This document shows positions 16,698 to 25,242 of a stretch of 48,612 nt of DNA, piece by piece. The position numbers were made by a program, and so were the translations under genes. Source of the stretch: Chloroflexota bacterium (GTDB lineage Bacteria; Chloroflexota; UBA6077; FW602-bin22; CADDYW01); assembly GCA_021324795.1 (NCBI GenBank), contig JAJPIK010000114.1:1-48612 (forward strand), read 5' to 3'. Numbering within the stretch: the first letter of the stretch is position 1; every line of letters begins with the position of its first letter. The notes beneath the pieces were generated by a model. That model was given only the letters and a program-made list of their open reading frames with translations, was not told where the DNA came from and did no database searches.

Positions 16698-16892
16698 ATG
16701 AAGTGCCCACGTTGCAATTCGACGAATACCCATCTGAGCTGGCTCCGAGAGTTCATCGTCGTCTACTGGTGTGACGCTTGCCATTCGGGGTTCGACGTGG
16801 ATCGTCACCAAATCCGCTCGGCCATTGGCTATCACCTGCAGCAGAAACCGAGTGAAAACGGCCACCAAGAAGTTGCTCAATCGGTCGCTTAG
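16698..16892 (+). CDS. Small zinc-ribbon protein
   Basis: A 64-residue protein with one predicted zinc ribbon: CPRC at residues 3-6 and CDAC about 20 residues later, in WLREFIVVYWCDACHSGFDV. Nothing else is recognisable, and the C-terminal 30 residues are polar. ATG 16698 has GGAG nine bases upstream; the longer open frame has no support. Such proteins often bind nucleic acid or act as small metal-binding adaptors. Its TAG overlaps the TAA of the convergent penicillin-binding protein gene in the shared bases TTAG at 16889-16892. Confidence 0.7.
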   Translation: MKCPRCNSTNTHLSWLREFIVVYWCDACHSGFDVDRHQIRSAIGYHLQQKPSENGHQEVAQSVA

Positions 16893-19135
16893 CGAGGGGG
16901 AATCTGGCTATCGTTGTTGGGCCAGAGGTAATCCATGAGCTGGCGGGCCATCGGGGAAGCGATCTGCATGCTTTCGCCGCGTCCTTCGACCATCACGAGG
17001 ATCAAGTACGTCGGGTGAGTCGGCGGCGTATATCCGACGAACCAGGCGTGCGCGAGAACGTTCTGGTTCTCGGCTGAACCGGTCTTCACTTCCATGGGAT
17101 GTTTGTAGGTCGAAAAGGCATAATAGGCGGTTCCTAAAGGATCGCTCGTTGTCCCAAGCATCCCTGCCTGAATAGTCTGAAGCTCCGTCGGCGAGTCGGG
17201 AAGGCGCCCGAGTTCCTGGGCATCGAACGTCTTGACCACCTTCCCCTGTTGATCGACCTCTTTCCAGACCAGGATTGGTGTTCGGCGCAATCCGTTGTTG
17301 GCAATCGCCGAGTAAGCGTTCGCCATTTGAATTGGCGTCGCTTCGAGATAGCCTTGACCAATCGAAAGATTAACGGTATCACCGAGATACCACGGTTGAT
17401 TCAACGTCTTTTGCTTCCACTGAGGGTCCGGCACTATCCCGGCAATTTCGTTTACTCCGTTGATTCCCGTCTTCGCGCCAAGGCCAAATTTTCGAGCATA
17501 GTCAGGGAGAATATTCGGGTTTTTCCGGTCGAGCGCAACCCCCATGGTGTAGAAGGTGGGGTCGCAGGAGCCAGTGATCGACTGGACCAAGGTGAGATGT
17601 CCCTGCGGCTCCCAGTTGTGCATCATCAATCCGCCCGGCCCGTGCCACCAATAGCTGCAATCAAAAATGCTGGAGGCCGTATAACCAATCTGCTCCATGC
17701 CAGCGGTTGCCGTGATGACCTTGAAGATCGAGCCAGTCGGGTAAGCAGCTTCGGTCGGACGGTTGAGAAACGGCTTGTCCGGTGAGGAGTTCATCGCCTG
17801 CCATTCCTGGGGCGTAAAACCAGTCACGAACTTGTTGGGATCGAAGTTCGGATAGGAGGCCATGGCGAGCACGGAATTATCCTGCGGATTCATGACGATC
17901 ACACTACCGTCGAGCTTGCCCAGGACTTGCTCCGCTTCCTTTTGAATGTCAAGGTCAATACTCAGGACAACGTCATCGCCTGGCACAGCGTCGCGTTGGG
18001 CGATAATGCGCACTACTTCGCCGGTCGGTGCCACCACGGCGAGCTTTCCGCCACGCTGTCCGGCAAGGATCGAGTCCGCCCATTGCTCAACACCGGCACG
18101 TCCAACGATATCGTCGATCGTGTACCCTTTGTCTTTGAGTGTCTTTAGCTCGTCTTCAGTAATGTGTCCGACGTAGCCAACGATGTGCGAAGCAACTTCG
18201 CCTTGTGGGTAGACACGAATTGGCTTACGGCGAAGGGAAACGCCCGGCAACGGATCGAGCTTCTGATGAAGCTCATTTTCCAACGAACCGGAGACGTCGC
18301 CAAGCGGAATAAACCAGTCTGGCGGCTGGTTCGCATAGATTTTCTTTAGGTCAGCCGGAGATTTTTTCAGATATTGACTGATGATCTGAAGGGTTTGATC
18401 TTCGTGGCCACCCTTGGCGAGATCGCTTGGCACCACGCCGATCGTCTCTTGGAATCCCATCATCGCCAGCGGACGCCCTTTCCGGTCCAGGATACTACCC
18501 CGGCGCGGATCAAGCGGAAACAAGCGAACGGTATCGTTCGGGGCAAGCCCACTAAAAAACAGGGAGGGCTGCCAGTCAACCCGCCATTGGCCATCTTCCA
18601 AGACCAGCGGCACACTATTGTTCTCCTGGAAAGTACCAACACGGATCGTCTTGAACTCGACGGTAAACGGAACCTGAACCGAAGCACCGTTCCCAGCCCC
18701 GGGCGGAAGGGTCGGGATCGAGGTGATATGCGTGGAAATTCCGGTGATCGTCGCTTCTTTGGTCAGGTCAGTGTACCACTGGATGAACTTCTGCTGGGTT
18801 TGCGCCCCCTGAGCCTCCTTGGAGAGCATGGCGTACATTTGCTGGTAGTTGCCCGCACTCCAGGCATCGAGAAAATGTGACGCGGTAAGCTCCGGCGCCG
18901 GAACGTTGCCGAGAGGAATTGGACTATCGACGACGACAGTGAACGTCGGCGTTGCATCCGGGGAGAGATTTACCGTCGGTCGATGCTCGATCACCGCCGC
19001 AGCGCGCTCGGCGAGGCGACCACCTTCGCTCTCAATCGCATGACGGAAGACGTAGCCACCAACCAAGAGGACAACCAGAGTCACCAGAAACGTCGGCCAG
19101 GGGCTACCCCGCTGCCGTCGCCGACGATATGCCAC
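16889..19135 (-). CDS. Class B penicillin-binding protein with MecA-type N-terminal domain
   Basis: A 748-residue peptidoglycan DD-transpeptidase that cross-links stem peptides outside the membrane. The domains run: a cytoplasmic Arg-rich start, one membrane helix at about 14-31, an NTF2-like MecA_N domain at about 80-192, a PBP dimerisation domain at about 205-370, and the transpeptidase from about 408. Catalytic motifs are intact: S469-x-x-K472 (PTGSIFK), S523-C-D (in place of SxN) and K684-T-G (VKTGSAE). The long ITEDELKTL...GRAGVEQWADS region is typical of PBP2/PBP3 types. It may be the last gene of the run that includes cysO and cysM, 65 bases downstream of cysM. Confidence 0.93.
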   Translation of the reverse strand: MAYRRRRQRGSPWPTFLVTLVVLLVGGYVFRHAIESEGGRLAERAAAVIEHRPTVNLSPDATPTFTVVVDSPIPLGNVPAPELTASHFLDAWSAGNYQQMYAMLSKEAQGAQTQQKFIQWYTDLTKEATITGISTHITSIPTLPPGAGNGASVQVPFTVEFKTIRVGTFQENNSVPLVLEDGQWRVDWQPSLFFSGLAPNDTVRLFPLDPRRGSILDRKGRPLAMMGFQETIGVVPSDLAKGGHEDQTLQIISQYLKKSPADLKKIYANQPPDWFIPLGDVSGSLENELHQKLDPLPGVSLRRKPIRVYPQGEVASHIVGYVGHITEDELKTLKDKGYTIDDIVGRAGVEQWADSILAGQRGGKLAVVAPTGEVVRIIAQRDAVPGDDVVLSIDLDIQKEAEQVLGKLDGSVIVMNPQDNSVLAMASYPNFDPNKFVTGFTPQEWQAMNSSPDKPFLNRPTEAAYPTGSIFKVITATAGMEQIGYTASSIFDCSYWWHGPGGLMMHNWEPQGHLTLVQSITGSCDPTFYTMGVALDRKNPNILPDYARKFGLGAKTGINGVNEIAGIVPDPQWKQKTLNQPWYLGDTVNLSIGQGYLEATPIQMANAYSAIANNGLRRTPILVWKEVDQQGKVVKTFDAQELGRLPDSPTELQTIQAGMLGTTSDPLGTAYYAFSTYKHPMEVKTGSAENQNVLAHAWFVGYTPPTHPTYLILVMVEGRGESMQIASPMARQLMDYLWPNNDSQIPPR

Positions 19136-19200
19136 CCTTCAGACCCTTTCAGGAACGCTTGCTCTCCGGTCGGAAAGACAGAGAGTAGCACACCCCTTCT

Positions 19201-20133
19201 TTACCACCACAGCTTATCGGCCATATCCTTGCTGAAAGCGATCGTGTCTTTCAGCCAGAGCCCGGTGCTCAGGTATTTCCAGACGCCGTCGGCCAGTAAA
19301 GCGACGATCGTTCCGTGCTCCAGTCGTTCGGCCATGCGCAATGCCCCATAAATCACCGCGCCCGACGAAATGCCACCAAAGATGCCCTCGGCCATCGCCA
19401 AACGACGCTCGGCTTCCAGCGAATCACCGCTACTGCAGAGTATCTTACCATCGAGGAAGTCAGGGTCAAGTATGGGTGGTATAAAACCATCTTCGAGACT
19501 ACGCAGTCCCTGGACGAGATCGCCTTGCTCTGGCTCGACGGCGACCACCTTGATCTTCGGGTTATGCTCCTTCAAACGCCGCCCTACCCCCATCAGCGTG
19601 CCACCGGTTCCCAGACCGGCAACGAAGACGTCGAGGTCAGGCACGGCATCGACAATCTCTTGGCCCGTTGTCAGGTAGTGCGCCCGGGGATTCATCTGGT
19701 TACCGTATTGGTAGGGCATGTAATAATCGCCAGTTTTCGCAAGCTTCCAGGCCAGCTCAATCGCCCCGTTGCTACCCTTGTGACCATCGGACAGGACGAT
19801 CTCGGCACCATAAAGCTCAAGTAGTTGGCGACGCTCGACACTGACGTTGTCGGGAATGACGATCTTCACCGGATAGCCTTTGACCCGTCCAACCAGCGCC
19901 AGAGCAATCCCGGTGTTTCCACTCGAGGGCTCGAGAATCGTCCTCCCCGGGATTAGATCTCCCTGCCGCTCGCCCTCCTCGATCATTGCCAGGGCAATAC
20001 GATCCTTGACGCTCCCGCTCGGGTTTTGCCCTTCCAGTTTCGCCAGGATCCGTACCCCGGGCTTCGGCGAAAGCCGGTTGAGCTCGACGAGGGGCGTGTT
20101 GCCAATCGTTTGGAGTATGTTGGAAAAAATCAC
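19201..20133 (-). CDS. cysM: CysM-type cysteine synthase (probably O-phosphoserine sulfhydrylase)
   Basis: A 310-residue PLP-dependent enzyme of the cysteine synthase family. The PLP lysine is Lys43 in NPSGSVKDR. EPSSGNTGIAL binds substrate, and GLGTGGTLMG is the phosphate cup. Several traits match mycobacterial CysM rather than CysK: SVERRQLLELYGAEI, LRSLEDGFIPPILDP, and a C-terminus ending WKYLSTG...KLWW with aromatic terminal residues. Mycobacterial CysM uses O-phosphoserine and takes sulfur from the thiocarboxylated carrier CysO. The gene for a CysO-like carrier is 51 bases upstream on the same strand, so the same chemistry is likely here. Use of O-phosphoserine is inferred from the pairing. 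Confidence 0.9.
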   Translation of the reverse strand: MIFSNILQTIGNTPLVELNRLSPKPGVRILAKLEGQNPSGSVKDRIALAMIEEGERQGDLIPGRTILEPSSGNTGIALALVGRVKGYPVKIVIPDNVSVERRQLLELYGAEIVLSDGHKGSNGAIELAWKLAKTGDYYMPYQYGNQMNPRAHYLTTGQEIVDAVPDLDVFVAGLGTGGTLMGVGRRLKEHNPKIKVVAVEPEQGDLVQGLRSLEDGFIPPILDPDFLDGKILCSSGDSLEAERRLAMAEGIFGGISSGAVIYGALRMAERLEHGTIVALLADGVWKYLSTGLWLKDTIAFSKDMADKLWW

Positions 20134-20184
20134 GATTGCTGCCTTTACCGCGGCGGGGAGTAGGATAATCTCAAGTGCAGGAAA

Positions 20185-20460
20185 TCAACCACCGGCCACG
20201 GCTGGTAAGATTGAGACGACATCTCCCTCTTTCACCTCGGTGTTGAGCCGATCGAGGTAGCGAATGTCTTCGCCGTTCCGATAAATGTTGATAAACCGAT
20301 GAACGTTGCCTTCGGGACCGACGATCTCGGTTTTTAGACCGTGATAGTTTCGATCCAGGTTATCGAGTAGCTCAGCAATTGTTTTTCCTTCGCCCTGAAC
20401 CGAGTTTGCACCCGTGGTGAACTTACGCAGCACTGGCGGCACACGTACTTCAACCGGCAT
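20185..20460 (-). CDS. cysO: CysO-like ubiquitin-fold sulfur carrier protein
   Basis: A 91-residue MoaD/ThiS-family carrier ending in the required Gly-Gly (ILPAVAGG), which is adenylylated and thiocarboxylated to deliver sulfur. The central HRFINIYRNGEDIRYLD and the end VVSILPAVAGG closely match mycobacterial CysO as I remember it, more than MoaD or ThiS. It immediately precedes cysM, which would use the thiocarboxylate to make a CysO-cysteine adduct. The protease that releases cysteine (Mec, a JAMM enzyme) and the activating E1-like enzyme are not in this window. The 164-base gap upstream (20461-20624) holds no gene I can support. Confidence 0.9.
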   Translation of the reverse strand: MPVEVRVPPVLRKFTTGANSVQGEGKTIAELLDNLDRNYHGLKTEIVGPEGNVHRFINIYRNGEDIRYLDRLNTEVKEGDVVSILPAVAGG

Positions 20461-20624
20461 TGCAGCCTCCGTCGTTTCGGGATAGGTCTACGCCGCCCGC
20501 CCGTAAACAACAGCGATTGCGACGTTCGTCCCCCTGCCAGATAACGCCTAGCTGGAGCTCAATCCAGCCAGCCAGGACGATTATAACACAAGCCGGTCGA
20601 CAAACTCGACAATTAACCGCATGT

Positions 20625-22139
20625 CTAGCCTTCGATCTGATCGCCAACGGCGATTTGTCCATCGGTAAGGACATCGACACGCAGCCCTCCCCGGTCGACC
20701 AGCGCTTTCAGGACGCCAGGCGTCGTCTTCTCTTCGAGATAGCTACACGGCTGGCATAGGCGAATCCCCTGCAAAGTGACCGTGCCAATCCGGAATCGTC
20801 GCCCAACCAGCGAGCGCAGGTCGACGCCGGTCGTCAGCACGTTACGCCGTGAATCGACTGGCGCGAGGCGAATGCCAGACTCGCGTGCCATGGCCTCGAG
20901 GTCTTCTTGAGCGATCAAGGTAAGCTCACGTCCGCCGCCCGGCCGCTGCGACCAGGTCCCCTCGCCGGCTTCATAACGGTCGCCGACAATACCGTATCCC
21001 GCGCGCACTGTCACGGCCGGAACCGGCTCAAGTGGTCGACCAGCGGTGGGTGTGATGAAAATGCCAGAGATGTGGCCCCGGGCCGTCGGCCGAGACGGCC
21101 TGGCCGCGACGGGACAATCTTCGATCGCCTGGCGCAGCGCGTGCAGGTTCGCCGCCGGTGCGTTGGTCGGGATGACACAGCCGGGCGCGACGATCAGCCG
21201 GTGGCCGCCGGTCTGGGCAACCGCATCCCGAACTTGCGCTGCTGCCTCCTCCGTGGTGCCGCTGACGACCGCTCCCATCCGGGCGATCCCAGCGACCAAG
21301 CTCCGCACAGTCTGACCGAGAGCGGCGCTCAGCCCCGGCTCGGTCTCCCGGTCGTGCCAGTTCACCGCGTCGACCGGGTATTCCTGGGCTAAACCGAACA
21401 GTGGCTCCAGACCATGGAGATGCAGGATCGTACACCAAGCGCCGGAGCGCAGCGCCCGGAGCACTTGGAGATCGTAGGGCACCCCGAAGCGTCGATAGAC
21501 CGCTTCAGGAAAGGTCGCACGGGACGCGAGCTGGGTCGCGAAAAAGAAGCCGTCGGCACCCGCTTCAAGGCACGCTCGGCCGAATGCCACCACGTCGGAT
21601 GCCATGCGTGCTAGTCCCTCCTCGAGGGCGGCCTCGTCCCTTTCGATCGCCGCGAGCACTGCCTCGTTGGTTCCGGCCACCTTAGTCGCCATCGTCAAGG
21701 GACTGAAGATGGTCTGAATGATCGGAACGTCGGGGCCTAGAGCAGCACGCACTCGGCGCACCACCTCGACCTGATCACCTAGCGCGCCCCGCTCTGGCGA
21801 CACCACCGGCAGCCCGGCCCAATCGGACGGTGCTTTGATTGGCCCCGCCGCGAAGCGAGTTGTACCAACCGTATCACCCGAGAGATACACCTCGACGCCG
21901 TAGTCAAGCACACTGTACATGCCGGTTGGCATCAGCTTGATCAGATCAACGTCATACTCCTGCTGGAAAGCAATCGTCGAAGCGGTGAGTTTCTCTGGTG
22001 TATCGTCCTGCCCCGGGAAATGGTGCCAGAGGCTGATCGCCGGTCGGTCAATCGCCTCGCCTTGTAGCACCGCGCGGACCCGCTCGCGATGAGTCATCTG
22101 CCCAGAATTCGCCTGACCGTGCCTCGAAGATATCGCCAT
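20625..22139 (-). CDS. Uroporphyrinogen decarboxylase-like methyltransferase fused to a MOSC domain
   Basis: A 504-residue two-domain protein. Residues about 15-345 are a URO-D fold most like MtaA/CmuA-type corrinoid or methyl-CoM methyltransferases (MTHRERVRAVLQGEAIDRP start). It has possible zinc ligands His240-x-His242 (ILHLHG) and Cys321 (APGCVIPTNAP), where MtaA has HxC...C. Residues about 356-503 are a MOSC domain (GIFITPTAGRPLEP, GIVGDRYEAGEGTW, VDSRRNVLTTGVDL, then Cys462/Cys465 in RLCQPCSYLEE), as in molybdenum-cofactor sulfurases and YiiM-type proteins. The ATG follows GGAGGAGAAAG, and the gene is 20 bases downstream of the M24 gene. I know of no characterised protein with this architecture; the substrates are unknown. 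Confidence 0.88.
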   Translation of the reverse strand: MAISSRHGQANSGQMTHRERVRAVLQGEAIDRPAISLWHHFPGQDDTPEKLTASTIAFQQEYDVDLIKLMPTGMYSVLDYGVEVYLSGDTVGTTRFAAGPIKAPSDWAGLPVVSPERGALGDQVEVVRRVRAALGPDVPIIQTIFSPLTMATKVAGTNEAVLAAIERDEAALEEGLARMASDVVAFGRACLEAGADGFFFATQLASRATFPEAVYRRFGVPYDLQVLRALRSGAWCTILHLHGLEPLFGLAQEYPVDAVNWHDRETEPGLSAALGQTVRSLVAGIARMGAVVSGTTEEAAAQVRDAVAQTGGHRLIVAPGCVIPTNAPAANLHALRQAIEDCPVAARPSRPTARGHISGIFITPTAGRPLEPVPAVTVRAGYGIVGDRYEAGEGTWSQRPGGGRELTLIAQEDLEAMARESGIRLAPVDSRRNVLTTGVDLRSLVGRRFRIGTVTLQGIRLCQPCSYLEEKTTPGVLKALVDRGGLRVDVLTDGQIAVGDQIEG

Positions 22140-22159
22140 CTTTCTCCTCCGATCCCTCT

Positions 22160-23341
22160 CTATACCTGAATAAAATCCCGACGGGTCCTGGTAAAGAACT
22201 CGTAGCCGTTGTCGGTAACCATGAAAGTATCCGAGTGCTGAAGACCACCAAACTCGGGAATCCTCAGGTTTGGCTCGAAAGTGAAGACCATGTTCGGTTC
22301 GAGTATGGTCTGGTCGGACGGTCCGAGCGAGGGATGCTCATGCGCCCCCAGACCAAGGCCGTGACCGATCCGACCCGGCAGATACCGGCCGTAGCCAAGT
22401 CGCTCGTACGCGTGCCGTGCCACGTGGTACAGCTCGGCGCAGGTAATCCCCGGCCGAATCGCCATTTGTGTCTCGGCACGGATCTCCAGCAGTGCGTCGT
22501 ACGCTCGGCGCTTGACGTCGTCGAGCGTACCGATTGCGACCGTTCGCTCGTTTTCCGCGTGCAGGCCATCACAGTTCGTCCAGGTGACAATCATCATCAG
22601 TTCGCCGTCTTTCGGCACACGCAGAGTCGGATTGTCGCAGTTCATCGCGACCCGATCACCAACGAGGCAGTAGCACCAGAGCCCGTTCTGGATGCCGCCT
22701 TCGAGGCTTCCAAAGTCGGCGACTTCATACTGGGGGTAACGTTCGAGCCAGGCCTGGTTCATCGCCGCCATCGCCCGGATGCTGATCTCTCGCTCGCTGC
22801 GCCGCTCGGCCGCCGCGGCAATCGCAGCTTCAACGCCAATGTCGGCCAGGACTGAAGCCGCGCGAATACGCTCGATTTCTGATGGCTCCTTGACCAGGCG
22901 CGCCGCGAGGATCAGCTCGGACGCATTCACGAAACGGGCGTCCGGCAGTCTCTTTTCGAGCTGCTGCATCACCCCAATTGGGAGGAACTGGTCTTCGATG
23001 CCAATGATCCCGCGGCTTACCTCTCGCTCATCGAGAATCACTCGGAGCGCCGCGAGCCAGTCTGGCCCAAGGGTTTGCTTCGTCGACCACGCACCAAACA
23101 ACCGCACATCCTTCACCCATGCCGAATCGCGGGCGTGGTCATCGCGCAAGGCGTGAACGAGCAGCATTGGCTCGCCCTCTTGCGGCAAGACCGCGACGAC
23201 CGGATGGCTGTAGATGATCGGGTTGAAGCCGCTTAGATAATAGCTATTTTGGGGTTGTAAACAAAGCAGCACATCAATCCCGTGCTCTCGCATCGCCGAG
23301 CGTAACCGGGCGATGCGCTCGGCGCCAATTCGTGTATCCAC
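22160..23341 (-). CDS. M24 (creatinase/prolidase-fold) protein with altered metal site
   Basis: A 393-residue pita-bread-fold protein with a creatinase N-terminal domain and an M24 C-terminal domain. Prolidases bind two metals through Asp, Asp, His, Glu, Glu. By alignment to motif order, the first Asp is Val252, the second is Glu263 (HAENERT), His327 is kept (GHGLGLGAHEH), Glu356 is kept (FTFEPN) and the last Glu is Ser370. Loss of the metal set is a feature of creatinase, which cleaves a C-N bond without metal, so hydrolysis of a small amide or guanidino compound is plausible. The GTG start is behind AAGGAGG, which overlaps the stop of the upstream permease gene. It is in one operon with the peptide importer. 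Confidence 0.85.
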   Translation of the reverse strand: MDTRIGAERIARLRSAMREHGIDVLLCLQPQNSYYLSGFNPIIYSHPVVAVLPQEGEPMLLVHALRDDHARDSAWVKDVRLFGAWSTKQTLGPDWLAALRVILDEREVSRGIIGIEDQFLPIGVMQQLEKRLPDARFVNASELILAARLVKEPSEIERIRAASVLADIGVEAAIAAAAERRSEREISIRAMAAMNQAWLERYPQYEVADFGSLEGGIQNGLWCYCLVGDRVAMNCDNPTLRVPKDGELMMIVTWTNCDGLHAENERTVAIGTLDDVKRRAYDALLEIRAETQMAIRPGITCAELYHVARHAYERLGYGRYLPGRIGHGLGLGAHEHPSLGPSDQTILEPNMVFTFEPNLRIPEFGGLQHSDTFMVTDNGYEFFTRTRRDFIQV

Positions 23342-23346
23342 TGAAA

Positions 23347-24282
23347 TCAGGCCTCCTTGTAATGAGCGCGCAGTGGGGAGTCCCTCGATGCCACCATCTC
23401 TCCCGATACTTCCGCGACCGGCAATTGCCGAGTACCCCGCTGCAAGCGCAGTCGCGGATTCAGGTAAATGCTCAGCCAATCGCCAACCAGATTGACACTG
23501 AGCACGAGCAAGAGTATCGCGAGCCCAGGGAACGCGGCCAGCCACCAGGCCGTTGCGACGAAGTCGCGTCCGTCGGCGAGCATGCGCCCCCAGCTTGGCG
23601 TTGGCGGTTGAACACCGAGCCCGAGAAAGCTCAGCGACGCTTCGAGAATGATCACCTTGGCAAGCTGGAGCGTCATGATGACAATCACCGTCGAGCAGAC
23701 ATTCGGGAGAATGTGTAAAGTCAGAATGCGCCAATCGGTCGCCCCGATCGAACGCGCTGCCTGGACGAATTCGCGCTCACGGATCGACAGTGTCTCGGCA
23801 CGGGTTACGCGCGCGTAATCCACCCAGCTCGTGAAGGCGAGCACCAAAATCAAGTTCGAGAGGCTGGGACCAAGGACAGCTATGACCAACAAGGCGAGCA
23901 GAATAAACGGAAACGCCAACTGAATGTCGACGAGCCGCATAATGATCCGTTCGAGCCAGCCACCATAGTAACCAGCTACGAGCCCCAGCGCGCAACCGAC
24001 CGTCCCGCCGACCACGACCGCCGCGAGCGAAACCAGCAAGGTGATCCGGCTCCCAACGAGCAGACGACTCAATATATCGCGTCCCAGCTCATCGGTACCC
24101 AGCAGGTGAGGCAGGCCGTTCGCCGTTGGCACGAGGGTAGGCGGCGACAGCCGACCGACCAGATTCTGGAGCGTCGGGTCATAGGGCGCGATCCACGGCC
24201 CGAGCACACCGACGATGACAAACAGGACGAGAACGGTCCAACCGAAAAGACCAGCCGGGCTTCGCCAGATTGCTCGTAACAT
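23347..24282 (-). CDS. Peptide/nickel-type ABC transporter permease (DppC/OppC family)
   Basis: A 311-residue inner-membrane permease with an N-terminal OppC leader helix (LFGWTVLVLFVIVGVLGPWI) and about five further helices. The ATPase-coupling EAA loop is seen as QAARSIGATDWRILTLHIL around residue 180. GTDELGRDILSRLLVG near residue 62 is a DppC hallmark. It starts three bases after the stop of the partner DppB-type permease and ends five bases before the M24 GTG, so the genes are coupled. With the binding protein it would import oligopeptides or a related solute. No ATPase gene is adjacent. Confidence 0.93.
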   Translation of the reverse strand: MLRAIWRSPAGLFGWTVLVLFVIVGVLGPWIAPYDPTLQNLVGRLSPPTLVPTANGLPHLLGTDELGRDILSRLLVGSRITLLVSLAAVVVGGTVGCALGLVAGYYGGWLERIIMRLVDIQLAFPFILLALLVIAVLGPSLSNLILVLAFTSWVDYARVTRAETLSIREREFVQAARSIGATDWRILTLHILPNVCSTVIVIMTLQLAKVIILEASLSFLGLGVQPPTPSWGRMLADGRDFVATAWWLAAFPGLAILLLVLSVNLVGDWLSIYLNPRLRLQRGTRQLPVAEVSGEMVASRDSPLRAHYKEA

Positions 24283-24285
24283 GGG

Positions 24286-25212
24286 CTAGGCCGGCCCCGA
24301 CAAGCGAATCCGAGGATCGAGCAGCGAATAGGCAAAGTCGACGAGTAGGTTCACCCCCACGATCATCAACGCCACGATACAGGCTGCAGCCTGGACGACT
24401 GGAAAGTCGCGGTTCTCAATCGATTGCACGATCAAGCGCCCCTCACCTGGCCAGGAGAAGATTGTCTCGGTGATGACCGCCCCGCCCAGGAGAACCCCGA
24501 CCTGCAGGCCAATCACCGTGATCACTGGGATCAGCGCATTTTTCAGCACGTGGCGAAAGAGGATTGCCTGAGCAGTCAGGCCCTTTGCCCGAGCGGTACG
24601 CACGAAATCTTGGGATAGCACTTCGATCAATGACGTCCGCAGTAGGCGAGCGATGCTCGCACTGGCGTAGGTCGCCAGGGTAATCACTGGCAGAATGTAG
24701 TGGGACGGACCGCCGATTCCACCACTCGGCAGCCACCGCAAGGTCGCGGCAAAGATCAGGATGAGCATGATCGCTAGCCAAAAGACTGGCGTCGCCTGGC
24801 CTAGGAGTGCTCCCACCATGATGATCAGCTCGAAGGCGCTGTTCGGCCGGAGCGCGGCAATAATACCGGCCGCGCCCCCCAAAACGATGGCCACGAGCAT
24901 CGCCAGGATCGCCAGTTCAGCAGTGGCCGGCAGACGCTCCAGGACAAGCTGAAGCGCCGGCTCACCCGCCCGAGTCGACGCCCCGAAGTCCCCATGGAGT
25001 GCCCGACCCAGGAAGGAAAGGTACTGGATGACCAGCGGACGGTCGAAGCCCAGGGCATGCCGCAACTGCTCAATTTGCTGCCGTGTTGCCCCGATCGGCA
25101 GCAACAGTAAGACCGGATCACCGGTCAGTCGTAAGCTGAAAAAGACAATCGTCACCACACCCCAGATCGTTACCACCGATTCGATGAGACGGGTGATGAG
25201 AAAAGCACGCAT
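24286..25212 (-). CDS. Peptide/nickel-type ABC transporter permease (DppB/OppB family)
   Basis: A 308-residue permease with six predicted helices. The family start is LITRLIESVVTIWGVVTIVFF, and RQQIEQLRHALGFDRPLVIQY follows in the periplasmic loop. The EAA coupling loop is RTARAKGLTAQAILFRHVL near residue 205. The end, VNLLVDFAYSLLDPRIRL, is the standard DppB C-terminus. It lies 30 bases downstream of the solute-binding protein and three bases upstream of the DppC gene. It forms the channel with that protein. Confidence 0.93.
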   Translation of the reverse strand: MRAFLITRLIESVVTIWGVVTIVFFSLRLTGDPVLLLLPIGATRQQIEQLRHALGFDRPLVIQYLSFLGRALHGDFGASTRAGEPALQLVLERLPATAELAILAMLVAIVLGGAAGIIAALRPNSAFELIIMVGALLGQATPVFWLAIMLILIFAATLRWLPSGGIGGPSHYILPVITLATYASASIARLLRTSLIEVLSQDFVRTARAKGLTAQAILFRHVLKNALIPVITVIGLQVGVLLGGAVITETIFSWPGEGRLIVQSIENRDFPVVQAAACIVALMIVGVNLLVDFAYSLLDPRIRLSGPA

Positions 25213-25242
25213 GGATGCTGAAATCCTTCTAGCTGATTCCTT

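Noticed and set aside
20450..20680. Minus-strand 76-codon frame with several cysteines between cysO and the UROD-MOSC gene
   Set aside because: It overlaps both flanking genes in another frame, and the cysteines do not form CxxC pairs typical of a zinc protein.
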